Source of the DNA: Vulcaniibacterium gelatinicum | GTDB taxonomy: Bacteria; Pseudomonadota; Gammaproteobacteria; Xanthomonadales; Xanthomonadaceae | Assembly (NCBI RefSeq): GCF_008033445.1 | Contig: NZ_VNKO01000006.1 | Location: 42,501 to 106,500 of the forward strand | DNA: 64,000 nucleotides | Direction: 5' to 3' | Part shown: positions 39,815 through 48,166 of the stretch, piece after piece | Numbering within the stretch: the first letter of the stretch is position 1 | Layout of the letters: each line of letters opens with the position of its first letter | Translations under genes and position numbers: made by a program | Notes under the pieces: generated by a model | The model's database searches: none | What the model saw: the letters and a program-made list of their open reading frames with translations, nothing else | What the model was told of the DNA's origin: nothing

Positions 39815-40588
39815 TCAGCGCGCGGTATAGCCGCCGTCGATCACCAGCTCGGCGCCGGTGACGAAGCGGGACTCGTCCGAAGCCAGGAACACCACGCCCC
39901 ACGCGATGTCGTCCGGTTCGCCGACATGGCCCAACGGGTGCAGTTTCCCCAACTCCTCGCGCGCGGCCTCGAGGTCGGTGGCGCCGCTGTCGCGCAGGTG
40001 GTTGGCGACCATCGGCGTCCAGATGTATCCGGGGTGCACCGAGTTCACGCGGATGCGGTCGGGCGCGTAGAGCAGCGCATCGGTCTTGCTCATCAACGTG
40101 ACCGCGCCCTTGGAGGCGTGGTACGGCGGCACGTCCGGCGCACCGACCAGGCCGTAGATGGAAGACAGATTGACGATGCTGCCGCCACCGGCGCGCTGCA
40201 TGTGCGGCACGGCGTGCTTGGTGCAGAAGAACACGCCCTTGACGTTGACCGCCTGCACCCGGTCCCACTCCTCCTCGCTGAGTTCGTGGGTGGGCTTGTT
40301 GGCGCCGGCGACGCCGGCGTTGTTCACCAGCACGTGCACCGCGCCGTAGTGGTTGGCCACGCCCTCGATCGCCGCCCGCACCGAACGCTCGCTGGCCACG
40401 TCCACGTGCCAGTAGCGTGCGGAGATGCCGCGCGCCTGCAATTCCTCGGTCAAGCGGCGCCCGGCCTCGTCGAGCACGTCGAACAGCGCCAACTGCGCCC
40501 CCTCCTCCCCCAGCCGCTGCGCGCAGGCCCGGCCGATGCCGAGCGCCGCGCCGGTGACGATGCAGGTCTTGCCCTTGACGCGATTCAT
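39815..40588 (-). CDS. SDR family oxidoreductase
   Basis: Classical short-chain dehydrogenase of 257 residues. It has the NAD-binding TGAALGIG (12-19), an acidic residue after strand 2 (FDVLDE) that favours NAD over NADP, NNAGVAG, the catalytic Ser in NLSSIYG and the YHASK pair, and a C-terminal GAELVIDGGYTAR. The substrate cannot be inferred. AGGAAG precedes the ATG. It is divergent from the DUF883 gene with two FNR-type boxes in between. Confidence 0.93.
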   Translation of the reverse strand: MNRVKGKTCIVTGAALGIGRACAQRLGEEGAQLALFDVLDEAGRRLTEELQARGISARYWHVDVASERSVRAAIEGVANHYGAVHVLVNNAGVAGANKPTHELSEEEWDRVQAVNVKGVFFCTKHAVPHMQRAGGGSIVNLSSIYGLVGAPDVPPYHASKGAVTLMSKTDALLYAPDRIRVNSVHPGYIWTPMVANHLRDSGATDLEAAREELGKLHPLGHVGEPDDIAWGVVFLASDESRFVTGAELVIDGGYTAR

Positions 40589-40651
40589 GTCTGCTTCCTG
40601 CCGCGCTGCCGTGCAGCATGCGCCATTAGACGCGCCGGGGGGGCGACGGTA

Positions 40652-40665
40652 TTGACCTGGATCAA
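40652..40665. promoter_or_regulatory. FNR/ANR-type box upstream of the SDR gene
   Basis: TTGAC-CTGG-ATCAA, identical to the box at 36734. Its centre is 70.5 bp from the SDR start on the minus strand. Confidence 0.72.
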
Positions 40666-40688
40666 CGGCGTCGCCGCGCGGCGGAAGC

Positions 40689-40702
40689 TTGACCACGGTC
40701 AA
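40689..40702. promoter_or_regulatory. FNR/ANR-type box upstream of the DUF883 gene
   Basis: TTGAC-CACG-GTCAA, 23 bp beyond the previous box and on the DUF883 side of the divergent region. Its centre is 89.5 bp from the first possible ATG (40785) and 125.5 bp from the preferred one (40821). The two boxes are 37 bp apart centre to centre (about 3.5 helical turns). Confidence 0.7.
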
Positions 40703-40820
40703 TGCGCGCGGCGGCCACAGGTCCAGAGTCGTCGGGGCGTCGAGGCGTCGCCTCGATGCATCGTCCCGCACCCATCGCACCGTCATGTCGAAATCCCTGC
40801 CTTCCGCCCATGAGGCCGCC

Positions 40821-41135
40821 ATGAACCTTCCCCCGACGACCGACGGCGCCCGCGTGCGCCAGGACCTGCGCAGCGTCGTGCGCGACATCGAAAGCATCGT
40901 CCGCGGCCTGGGCGACGCCACCTCCGACCGCAGCGTCGAGCTGAAGTCGCGTGCGCTCATGGGCCTGGCCGACGCCCGCGACCGGCTCGATGCGATGGAG
41001 CACGGCGCCGCGGCCCGCCTGCGCATCGCCGGCCGGCACGGCCGGCAGTACGTGCGCGAGCGGCCATGGCTGCTGGTCGGCGCGGCGGCCGTGGCCGGAC
41101 TGGCCCTCGCTGCGCTGCTGCGCCACCGCCGCTAG
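40821..41135 (+). CDS. DUF883 (ElaB/YqjD-like) membrane-anchored protein
   Basis: This 104-residue protein starts at the ATG with GAGG in front; an earlier ATG (40785) would add 12 residues. The first 75 residues are a charged helix with RVRQDLRSVVRDIESIV, and the end is a single membrane helix (WLLVGAAAVAGLALAALL) with a basic tail. This is the layout of the DUF883 family. Its member YqjD binds ribosomes at the membrane in stationary phase. A role in ribosome sequestration under stress would fit the FNR-type box, but is inference. Confidence 0.8.
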   Translation: MNLPPTTDGARVRQDLRSVVRDIESIVRGLGDATSDRSVELKSRALMGLADARDRLDAMEHGAAARLRIAGRHGRQYVRERPWLLVGAAAVAGLALAALLRHRR

Positions 41136-41160
41136 CGGCGGCCCGGGCGGCAATCCACCT

Positions 41161-41182
41161 CCCGGCGGGACGCCCTGCCGGG
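41161..41182 (+). terminator. hairpin after the DUF883 gene
   Basis: CCCGGC-GGG / CCC-T-GCCGGG, nine base pairs with one bulged T and a 3-nt loop, 25 bp after the stop codon and directly before the GTTAC repeats. No T-run follows, so its strength as a terminator is uncertain. Confidence 0.5.
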
Positions 41183-41183
41183 T

Positions 41184-41208
41184 GTTACATGCCGTTACAA
41201 ATCGTTAC
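41184..41208. promoter_or_regulatory. three GTTAC direct repeats in 10-bp phase
   Basis: GTTAC occurs at 41184, 41194 and 41204, exactly 10 bp apart and so on one face of the helix, about 63 bp before the FNR-family regulator start. Phased direct repeats of this kind are typical binding sites for OmpR-family response regulators; one is encoded 2.8 kb downstream. The link is inference. Confidence 0.5.
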
Positions 41209-41270
41209 CCCGGCAACATCGTGGTGCCGAATGCAGCGTCTAGCCTGCGGCCATGCTTCGGGAGGCCGCC

Positions 41271-41987
41271 ATGCTCGACACCATCACCGCCAGCCGCAAC
41301 GATGACGTCATCGCCCGGGAGTGGGCGGAAGCGTCCCTGGCCATCGTCGCCAGCCCGCGCCAGCCGGCCATCGAGAGCATGCTGCAGGGCGTGCCCGTGC
41401 AGCGCCGCGGCGTGCGCCGCAAGCAGACCCTGTTCTACGCCGGCCAGCCCTGCCATTCGCTGTTCCTGATCCATGCCGGCGTGTTCAAGACCACCGTGCT
41501 CAGCGAGGACGGCCGGCGCAAGATCACCGGCTTCCACCTGCGCGGCGACCTGCTCGGCATGGACTCGTTCGGCGCGCCGGTCCACGCCTGCGACGCGGTG
41601 GCGCTGGACACCGGCGAGGTCTGGGAGATCCCGCTGGCGACGCTGCGCGACCACGCGCCCGAGCTGCTGCCGCACGTCACCACCATGCTCGCCAGCGAAA
41701 TTCGCCGCGACTGGAACTGGATGCTCACCCTGGGCACGCTCAACGCGGAGCAGCGCGTGGTCGCGTTCCTGCTCGACTTCGCGGCGCGGGTGGAGGCGCT
41801 CGGATTCAGCGCGCGACACCTGCTGCTGCGCATGACCCGCGCCGACATCGGCAACTTCCTCGCGCTGCAGCTGGAAACCGTGACCCGGATCCTGTCGCGG
41901 CTCGCCGCGACCGGGCTGATCGTGGTGGACGGCCGCGAAGTCCGGATCGAGGACGCCGGCGCGTTGCGCCGGATGCTGGTGCACTAA
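41271..41987 (+). CDS. FNR-family transcription regulator without iron-sulfur cysteines
   Basis: This 238-residue Crp/Fnr protein has a cyclic-nucleotide-binding-like beta-roll (about 40-125) and a C-terminal winged helix (about 165-225). The recognition helix LETVTRILSR (201-210) keeps the Glu and Arg that read TTGA half-sites in FNR. Only two cysteines exist (61 and 107). The N-terminal cysteine cluster of FNR is absent, and Trp118 stands where FNR has Cys122, so it cannot carry the usual 4Fe-4S cluster. The ATG at 41271 has GGGAGG in front; an ATG at 41253 does not. Confidence 0.9.
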   Translation: MLDTITASRNDDVIAREWAEASLAIVASPRQPAIESMLQGVPVQRRGVRRKQTLFYAGQPCHSLFLIHAGVFKTTVLSEDGRRKITGFHLRGDLLGMDSFGAPVHACDAVALDTGEVWEIPLATLRDHAPELLPHVTTMLASEIRRDWNWMLTLGTLNAEQRVVAFLLDFAARVEALGFSARHLLLRMTRADIGNFLALQLETVTRILSRLAATGLIVVDGREVRIEDAGALRRMLVH

Positions 41988-43960
41988 CCCGCCAGGGTGC
42001 GCCGCACTGCGGCAGCGAGCTGCTCGCGCCGGTACGGCTTGCGCAGCAGTTCGAACTGCCCGGCCGCGTCCGCGGCCGGCGCGTCGTAGCCGGAGGTCAG
42101 CAGCACGCCCAGGCGCGGCCGCAACGCGCGCGCGGCCTGCGCCAGCTCCACCCCGTTCATCCCGCCGCCGAGCATCACGTCGCTGAACAGCAGCGCGATG
42201 CCGTCGTTCGCGGCAAGGTGCTCGAGTGCATCGGCGGCGCTGCCGACCGCGATCACGTGGTAACCCAACGAGTGCAGAAAGGCAGCGGCGATGTTGCGCA
42301 CCTCCGCCTCGTCCTCGACCACGAGCACAGTCTCCGCCCCGCGCGAGTCCTCGGTCCGCCCTGGCGTCGGCGACGGAGTCGCCTCCCCCGTCGCGACCGG
42401 CAGGAACAGTTCGATCCGCGTGCCGTGCCCCGGCTGGCTGTCGATCTGCAGGTGGCCGCCGCTCTGGCGCACGAAGCCGTACACCATGCTCAACCCCAGG
42501 CCGCTGCCGCGCCCCATGGCCTTGGTGGTGAAGAACGGCTCGAAGGCGCGGGCGCGCACTTCGGGGGTCATGCCGTGCCCGGTGTCGGCCACGGTGAAGG
42601 TCACGTAATGTCCCGGGCGCTGCTCCGGGCGCGTCGGATCGGCGGTGACCCAGCGCTCGGCCGCGCCGATCCGGATCTCCCCGCCGTCGGGCATCGCGTC
42701 GCGCGCGTTGAGCGCGAGGTTCACCAGCGCGCTGTCCAGTTGCGACGGGTCGGCGAACACCGCCGGCAGGCCCGACGGACATTCGATCCGCAGCCGAACC
42801 CGGTCGCCCAGCGTGCCGCGCAGCAGCCGTTCCAGATCAGCCAGCATCGCCGCCGGATCCAGCGCGCGCGGCGAGAGCCGCTGCCGGCGGGCGAAGGCGA
42901 GCAGCTTCGCGGTCAGCTCCGCGCCGCGCTCCACCGAACGCAGCGCGCTGGCGATGATCTCGCGCGCGCCCGGCCGATCCGCGTACTCGGCATCCAGCAG
43001 CTGCAGGCTGCCGGACATCACCGTCAGCAGATTGTTGAAGTCGTGCGCCACCCCGCCGGTCATCTGGCCGATCGCATCCAGCCGCTGGGCGTGGGCGAGC
43101 TGTTCCTCGGTGCGCCGGCGCTGCACCAGGGCCGCGATCAGGTTCGCCACGGTCTGCAGCAACTGCAGCGCGTCGTGGTCGAAGCGGCGTGGCTGCGCCG
43201 CCAGGGCGAACAGCGCGCCCATGGGGCGGTCGCGGTCGAGCAGCGGCACGATCGCGCCGCTCGGCATGTCCGCCGGCCAGCCCGGCGGCGTGTCCACCTC
43301 CCCCGCCTGCTGCACCACCAGCGGCCGCTCGCGGGCCAGGGCGAGCCGCAGCGCGCCGCCGGCCAGCGCCTGCCACAGCGGGTCGTCGGGGTCCTGTGTG
43401 GCCATGCCGACCGCCGCACGGACTTCCGCCTGATTGCCCCGCAGCAGCGCCACCGCGACGACCGGGATCTCGAGCACCTCGGCCAGCAGGGCGGGCAGGC
43501 GCGCGATCACGCCGTCGTCGGCGGTCGAGGCCAGGGCCAGCTGGCCGATGTGCGCCACCACCGCGTCGTAGCGCGCGCGCACCAGCGCCTGGCGCGCGCG
43601 CTGGGTTTCGGAGATGTCGCGCACCGAGGCGAGGTAGTGCACGCCCTCCCCGGTTTCCAGCGGGCTCAGCGCGATCTCGACCGGGAACTGCTGGCCGTCG
43701 CGCCGTTGCCCGGCCAGTTGCATGTTGAGCCCGCCCATCGGACGCACCCGCGGGCTTTGCATGTAGTGGCCGCGATGCGCCCGGTGCCGCTGGCGCGCGT
43801 CCTCCGGCACCAGGTCCTCGATGGCCAGCCCGACCAATCCCTGCGGCGGATAACCGAACAGGCGCTCGGCATTGCCGTTGGCGAGCACGATGCGTCCCTC
43901 GCCGTCCACGACGATCAGCGCGTCGGGAACCGACTCGAACAGTTGCGGGAAGATGGCCAC
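41984..43960 (-). CDS. PAS-GAF hybrid histidine kinase with receiver domain
   Basis: This 658-residue soluble sensor kinase has a PAS domain (about 5-115, DALIVVDGEGRIVLANGNAERLFGY region), a GAF domain (about 130-285), a phosphoacceptor helix GGVAHDFNNLLTV with the His, an HATPase domain (NLALNARDAMP, ADTGHGM, GRGSGLGLSMVYGF) and a C-terminal receiver with Asp in FSDVMLGGG and KPY. No membrane helix is present, so the signal is cytoplasmic. It starts 9 bp after the response regulator gene. Its last four bases overlap the convergent FNR-family gene. Confidence 0.92.
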   Translation of the reverse strand: MAIFPQLFESVPDALIVVDGEGRIVLANGNAERLFGYPPQGLVGLAIEDLVPEDARQRHRAHRGHYMQSPRVRPMGGLNMQLAGQRRDGQQFPVEIALSPLETGEGVHYLASVRDISETQRARQALVRARYDAVVAHIGQLALASTADDGVIARLPALLAEVLEIPVVAVALLRGNQAEVRAAVGMATQDPDDPLWQALAGGALRLALARERPLVVQQAGEVDTPPGWPADMPSGAIVPLLDRDRPMGALFALAAQPRRFDHDALQLLQTVANLIAALVQRRRTEEQLAHAQRLDAIGQMTGGVAHDFNNLLTVMSGSLQLLDAEYADRPGAREIIASALRSVERGAELTAKLLAFARRQRLSPRALDPAAMLADLERLLRGTLGDRVRLRIECPSGLPAVFADPSQLDSALVNLALNARDAMPDGGEIRIGAAERWVTADPTRPEQRPGHYVTFTVADTGHGMTPEVRARAFEPFFTTKAMGRGSGLGLSMVYGFVRQSGGHLQIDSQPGHGTRIELFLPVATGEATPSPTPGRTEDSRGAETVLVVEDEAEVRNIAAAFLHSLGYHVIAVGSAADALEHLAANDGIALLFSDVMLGGGMNGVELAQAARALRPRLGVLLTSGYDAPAADAAGQFELLRKPYRREQLAAAVRRTLAG

Positions 43961-43969
43961 GGCCCGGCG

Positions 43970-44719
43970 TCAGCCCCGCTGCACCGTCGCGGCGAACAGA
44001 TAGCCCGCGCCGCGCACCGACCTGATCAGCTGCGGCCGCGACGGGTCGAGTTCGATCTTGCGCCGCAACCGCCCGACCTGGACGTCTATGGCGCGGTCGA
44101 ACGGCCCCGCTTCGCGCCCGTGCATGGCGGTCATCAGCTGGTCGCGGCTGAGCACCTGCCGCGGCCTGTCCAGCAGCACCTGCAGCAGCCTGAACTCGCC
44201 CTCGGTGAGGACGATCTCCGCGCCGTCGCGTCCGGTCAGGCGGCGGGTGCCGGGGTGCAGGCGCAGCCCGTCGAAGACGAGGGCCGCTTCCTCGGGCTCG
44301 TACGTCGCCACCGCAGGCTGCGCACGCCGCAGGACCGAGCGGATCCGGGCCAGCAGCTCGCGCAGGTCGAACGGCTTGCTGACGTAGTCGTCGGCGCCCA
44401 GTTCCAGCCCCACCACCCGTTCGACCGACTCGCCGCGGCCGCTGACGATGATCACCGGGCCGCTCCAGCGCGCGCGCAGCTCGCGCATCAGGGTCAGCCC
44501 ATCCTCGTCCGGCAACCCCAGGTCGAGCAGCACCACGTCGAAATCCGGGGCGCGCATCGCCGCGCGCAACCGGGCCCCGTCCCCGGCGATGCGGACCTGC
44601 AGTCCCTGCGCCTGCAGGTAGCGTGACAGCAGCGCGCCGATCTCCGGATCGTCGTCCACCACCAGCACCCGCGGCGGCTTCGCCGCGGACGGATCGTGCG
44701 AATCGGCGATGGCCTGCAT
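43970..44719 (-). CDS. OmpR-family response regulator
   Basis: This 249-residue protein has a receiver domain (about 17-128) with the acidic triad VVDDD, phosphorylated Asp in LLDLGLPDEDG and Lys in SKPFDL. The winged-helix DNA-binding domain (about 145-245) has LTEGEFRLLQVLLDRPRQVLSR and a closing VRGAGYLF. It forms one operon with the hybrid kinase that follows. Phased GTTAC repeats upstream of the FNR-family gene are a plausible target. Confidence 0.93.
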   Translation of the reverse strand: MQAIADSHDPSAAKPPRVLVVDDDPEIGALLSRYLQAQGLQVRIAGDGARLRAAMRAPDFDVVLLDLGLPDEDGLTLMRELRARWSGPVIIVSGRGESVERVVGLELGADDYVSKPFDLRELLARIRSVLRRAQPAVATYEPEEAALVFDGLRLHPGTRRLTGRDGAEIVLTEGEFRLLQVLLDRPRQVLSRDQLMTAMHGREAGPFDRAIDVQVGRLRRKIELDPSRPQLIRSVRGAGYLFAATVQRG

Positions 44720-44740
44720 GCTCGCGCCGCTCCATTGCGG

Positions 44741-44768
44741 CCGCTCCGGGGCTCAGGCCCCGGAGCGG
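44741..44768 (-). terminator. 12-bp hairpin between the membrane-protein gene and the response regulator
   Basis: Perfect 12-bp stem (CCGCTCCGGGGC and its complement) with a 4-nt loop, 54 bp after the stop of the minus-strand gene at 44822 and 22 bp before the response-regulator start. It should end transcription of the upstream gene; a T-run is lacking. Confidence 0.6.
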
Positions 44769-44821
44769 TCCATTCCATGCCCGAAGCCCAGTCTAACGCC
44801 GGGCGCCCGGCCTGGCGCCGC

Positions 44822-45394
44822 TCAGCGCCCCTTGCGCCCCAGCCACCACGCGATCGCCGATCCGGCCAGCAGCCAGCCCACGGCCTGTTCGATCAGCGAG
44901 CCCAGCGTGAAATCGGTCGGGAACAGGTACCAGTTCCAGTACGGCACGCTGACGTTGAGCCAGGCGAACAGGCCCATGCCGACCGCGATCAGCACGCGCC
45001 GGCCGAAGCCCCAGGCGCCGAGCGAGAGCACCCAGGCGGCCAGCAGCGCCGCGATCGTGTCGCTGACGAACTGCTTGATCAGGTTCGGCGTCATGTCCGC
45101 CACCGCCGGATTGCCGCCCGGCTGGTAGATCACGAACGCATACGGACTGCTCGCGTACTTCTCGCGGAAGCTCTGCATCGCCGCCTCGTCCTGCCATTGT
45201 TCCTGCGGCATGCCGGGCATCATGTACACGCCCTCGCCCTGCTGCTCCACGCCGCTCTGCAGGGCGGAGATCACCGCATCCTGCCCAGCGGCGAACTTCA
45301 TCCCCATCTCGCCCAGCGGCAGCACCGTATGCGCCACCGCCCCCCACGCGAACATCACGATGCCGCCGATCAGGCCGGCGATCAGGACCCTCAT
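44822..45394 (-). CDS. multi-pass membrane protein, function unknown
   Basis: This 190-residue protein starts at the ATG behind GGGGAGAA. One membrane helix is at residues 3-25, then a periplasmic loop of about 85 residues (with GEGVYMMPGMPQEQW and a FVIYQPGG strand), followed by three helices in the last 85 residues and a basic end. I do not recognise a family. Neighbours (a hairpin behind, fluoride channel gene upstream with a 73-bp gap) do not suggest a function. Confidence 0.75.
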   Translation of the reverse strand: MRVLIAGLIGGIVMFAWGAVAHTVLPLGEMGMKFAAGQDAVISALQSGVEQQGEGVYMMPGMPQEQWQDEAAMQSFREKYASSPYAFVIYQPGGNPAVADMTPNLIKQFVSDTIAALLAAWVLSLGAWGFGRRVLIAVGMGLFAWLNVSVPYWNWYLFPTDFTLGSLIEQAVGWLLAGSAIAWWLGRKGR

Positions 45395-45467
45395 GTGCGT
45401 TCTCCCCGGATGCATGCGGCCTTGCGCCGCGGGGCGAGGATGCGCCCGCCCGGGCGCCCGGGCAAGT

Positions 45468-45872
45468 TCAGAACGGCGGCCGGATCCAGGCCGCCAGCCG
45501 GGCCCCCAGCCACACCAGCAGCAGCCCGCCGGCCAGGGTCAGGCCCAGGTAGCCGGCCGCCAGCCCGGCGCGCTGCGAACGCTCCAGCAGCAGGCATTCG
45601 ATCATCAGCGCCGACCAGGTGGTGAGCGCGCCCAGCACGCCAACGATCAGGAACGCGCGCCAGTACAGCGCCGCCGACCCGCGGCCCTCGAGCCAGATCG
45701 CCAGGAACCCCACCGCGAACGAGCCGAACAGGTTTGCGGCGAACGTGCCCCACGGGAACCCGTTGCCGAGGTGGCGCAGCAGCACGCCCCCGAGCCAGTA
45801 GCGCCCGGCCGCACCGAGCGCGCCGCCGAGCATCACCAGTACGAGCTGTTGCGACCACAGGTTCATGTTCAT
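45468..45872 (-). CDS. crcB: CrcB/Fluc fluoride ion channel
   Basis: This 134-residue four-helix membrane protein of the Fluc family has GGALGAAGRYWLGG in helix 1, GTFAANLFGSFAVGF in helix 2 with the conserved Asn, and GVLGALTTWSALMIE in helix 3 with the broken-helix sodium site and polar track. It works as an antiparallel dimer that lets fluoride leave the cell. It lies 25 bp downstream of rarA, so it is probably on the same transcript. Confidence 0.95.
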   Translation of the reverse strand: MNMNLWSQQLVLVMLGGALGAAGRYWLGGVLLRHLGNGFPWGTFAANLFGSFAVGFLAIWLEGRGSAALYWRAFLIVGVLGALTTWSALMIECLLLERSQRAGLAAGYLGLTLAGGLLLVWLGARLAAWIRPPF

Positions 45873-45897
45873 GCAGATTCTCCGGAATCGGCCGCGT

Positions 45898-47250
45898 TCA
45901 ACGCCGTGGCTTGCGTGCCTGCTCGCGCGCCTTGCGCAGCGCGTCGAGCTTCTCCTTGAGCTTGAGCTCCGTGCCGCGCTCGACCGGCCGGTAGTACACG
46001 CGCTCGCCTAGCGCTTCGGGAAACCCGGCCTGATCCAGCGCCACGCCGCCCTCGACGTCGTGGTCGTACTGGTAGGCACGGCCGTAGCCGAGGGACCGCA
46101 TCAGTCCGGTGGGCGCGTTGCGCAGGTGCAGCGGCACTTCCAATGTGCCGTGCGCGCGCACGTCGGCGCGCGCCTCGCCGAAGGCGACATGGGCCGCGTT
46201 CGACTTGGCGGTGCTGGCCAGGTACAGCGTCAGCTGCGCCAGGGCGAGCTCGCCTTCGGGGCTGCCCAGCCGGTCGTAGGTCTCCCAGGCTGCGATCGCC
46301 ATCGGCAGCGCGCGCGGATCGGCCAGGCCGATGTCCTCCACCGCCATGCGGGTGAGCCGGCGCGCCAGGTAGATCGGATCGCAGCCGCCGTCGAGCATGC
46401 GCGCCAGCCAGTACAGCGCCGCGTCCGGGTTGGAGCTGCGCACGCATTTGTGCAGGGCCGAGATCTGGTCGTAGAACTGTTCGCCGCCCTTGTCGAAGCG
46501 GCGGGTGCGGTCGGCCAGCACCTGCCCGAGCACGGCGTCGGTGATCTCCCCGCCCTCGCCCACCAGGTCGGCGGCGATCTCGAGGAAGGTCAGCGCGCGC
46601 CGCACGTCGCCGTCGGCGGCTTCGGCGATGGTGTGCAGCGACTGGTCGGCGATCCGCAACCCGCGTCCGCCCAGTCCGCGCTCGGCGTCCTCGAGCGCGC
46701 GCCGCAGCGCGAGCGCGATGTCCTCGGCCGACACCGCCTCCAGCACGTGGACGCGGCAGCGCGAGAGCAGCGCCGAGTTCAGTTCGAACGAGGGGTTTTC
46801 GGTGGTGGCGCCGACGAACAGGATCGTGCCGCGTTCGATGTGCGGCAGGAACGCGTCCTGCTGGGCCTTGTTGAAGCGGTGCACCTCGTCCACGAACAGC
46901 ACGGTGCGTTCGCCCTGCTGGAAGCGCCGCTCGGCCTCGGCCAGCACCTGGCGCACCTCCGGCAAGCCGGACAGGACGGCGGAGATGGCGCGGAACCCGG
47001 CATGGGCGTATTCGGCCAGCAGCAGGGCGAGCGTGGTCTTGCCGCAGCCGGGCGGCCCCCACAGCACCATGGAGTGCACGTGCCCGGCCTCGATCGCGCG
47101 CCGCAGGGCCGACCCCGGCGCCAGCAGCCGGCGCTGCCCCACCATCTCGTCCAGCGTCCGCGGCCGCATCCGGTCGGCCAGCGGCCGCAGCGCGTCATGC
47201 CCTGCCCCAAGCAGGTCGGGTTCGGCGGACGATGGCGGTTTGCGCGGCAT
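45898..47250 (-). CDS. rarA: replication-associated recombination protein A (AAA+ ATPase)
   Basis: RarA/MgsA, about 450 residues, an AAA+ ATPase of the clamp-loader group that acts at stalled replication forks. It has Walker A GPPGCGKTTLA, Walker B LFVDEVHRFNK and sensor 1 GATTENPSFE. The C-terminal tetramerisation part includes ARMLDGGCDPIYLARRL and YLASTAKSNAA. GTG at 47253 precedes the ATG at 47250 directly; either may start. The lolA-ftsK side upstream has the classical proteobacterial order ftsK-lolA-rarA. Confidence 0.95.
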   Translation of the reverse strand: MPRKPPSSAEPDLLGAGHDALRPLADRMRPRTLDEMVGQRRLLAPGSALRRAIEAGHVHSMVLWGPPGCGKTTLALLLAEYAHAGFRAISAVLSGLPEVRQVLAEAERRFQQGERTVLFVDEVHRFNKAQQDAFLPHIERGTILFVGATTENPSFELNSALLSRCRVHVLEAVSAEDIALALRRALEDAERGLGGRGLRIADQSLHTIAEAADGDVRRALTFLEIAADLVGEGGEITDAVLGQVLADRTRRFDKGGEQFYDQISALHKCVRSSNPDAALYWLARMLDGGCDPIYLARRLTRMAVEDIGLADPRALPMAIAAWETYDRLGSPEGELALAQLTLYLASTAKSNAAHVAFGEARADVRAHGTLEVPLHLRNAPTGLMRSLGYGRAYQYDHDVEGGVALDQAGFPEALGERVYYRPVERGTELKLKEKLDALRKAREQARKPRR

Positions 47251-47455
47251 CACGCCGCATTGTAGGCGGCCTGCGTGGCGGCCTGGTGGTGCGTGTGCGT
47301 CTGCGCGTGTCGGTCACTCCGGGCTGGGGCGCCTGTGTGTCTGTCGCGCGATGCAGGCGTGCGTCAATTGCTTCAGGCGGGGGCGCCGGTATGCCCGGAG
47401 CGGGGTTCGCCGCGTGGGCTCCGCGTCCGGCTCCGACACGCGGCCTGCGCGCGAG

Positions 47456-48079
47456 TCACCCCTCCCCCACCACATCCACTCCCTTGCCCGGCGTGTAGCG
47501 GAAGGTGTCGCGGGCGAAGGACGGATTGCGCTTCCACGCCTCGAACGACAGCTCCGTGCGCTGGCCGAGCTGGTCCACGATCAGCATCCGGCGCAGGCCG
47601 CGGCCGTCGAACCCCAGGCGCGCGGACTGGAAACCGGCCTCCTCCCCGCGTTGCGGCGTCAGCACCAGCCACTCCAACCCGCCTTCGCTGCCGCCCTCGC
47701 GCACCACGAAATCCCGGTCCAGCCGCGACGGGTCCATCAACGCCGCGAGCGGACTGTTCTGCTCCTCCGGCCCCTGCGGCCGCACCGTCGCCTGCTTCAG
47801 GTCCGGGTCGTACACCCACACCTTGTTCCCGTCGGCCACGATCAACTGTGGATACGGCGTCACGTACTCCCAGCGGAACAGGCGCGGCGCCGAAAGCGCC
47901 ACGCGCCCCGACGAGGTTTCCTTGCGCTTGCCGCTGGCGTCGTACACCTGCTGCGTGAAGCGGCCGTCCAGGCCTTTCAGGCCCTTCGTGAAGGCATCGA
48001 GCTTTTCGCGCGCCCCGGCCGCGGCGTGGCCGGCCATCGCCAGGGCGGCACCGAGCATGACGAAGCGGAGGATCCGCAT
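47456..48079 (-). CDS. lolA: outer-membrane lipoprotein carrier LolA
   Basis: Periplasmic chaperone, 207 residues with a signal peptide to about AAAG (residue 22). It ferries lipoproteins from LolCDE to the outer membrane. The family pattern is seen in LDGRFTQQVYDASGK, GRVALSAPRLFRWEY, PYPQLIVADGNKVWVYDPDL and the aromatic-lined half barrel. The start is the ATG with AGGAG eight bases upstream; a frame eight codons longer has no site. The 202-bp spacer to rarA holds nothing recognisable. Confidence 0.93.
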   Translation of the reverse strand: MRILRFVMLGAALAMAGHAAAGAREKLDAFTKGLKGLDGRFTQQVYDASGKRKETSSGRVALSAPRLFRWEYVTPYPQLIVADGNKVWVYDPDLKQATVRPQGPEEQNSPLAALMDPSRLDRDFVVREGGSEGGLEWLVLTPQRGEEAGFQSARLGFDGRGLRRMLIVDQLGQRTELSFEAWKRNPSFARDTFRYTPGKGVDVVGEG

Positions 48080-48166
48080 CCTGTGACTCCTGCTGGGGTT
48101 CATGACGCCGCAGTCTGCGCCCCTGCGGCTGAATACGTGCTCACGGCCGGCGCAACGGACGATGAA

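Noticed and set aside
45873..45897. Fluoride riboswitch upstream of crcB
   Set aside because: Only 25 bp separate crcB from rarA, which leaves no room for an aptamer.
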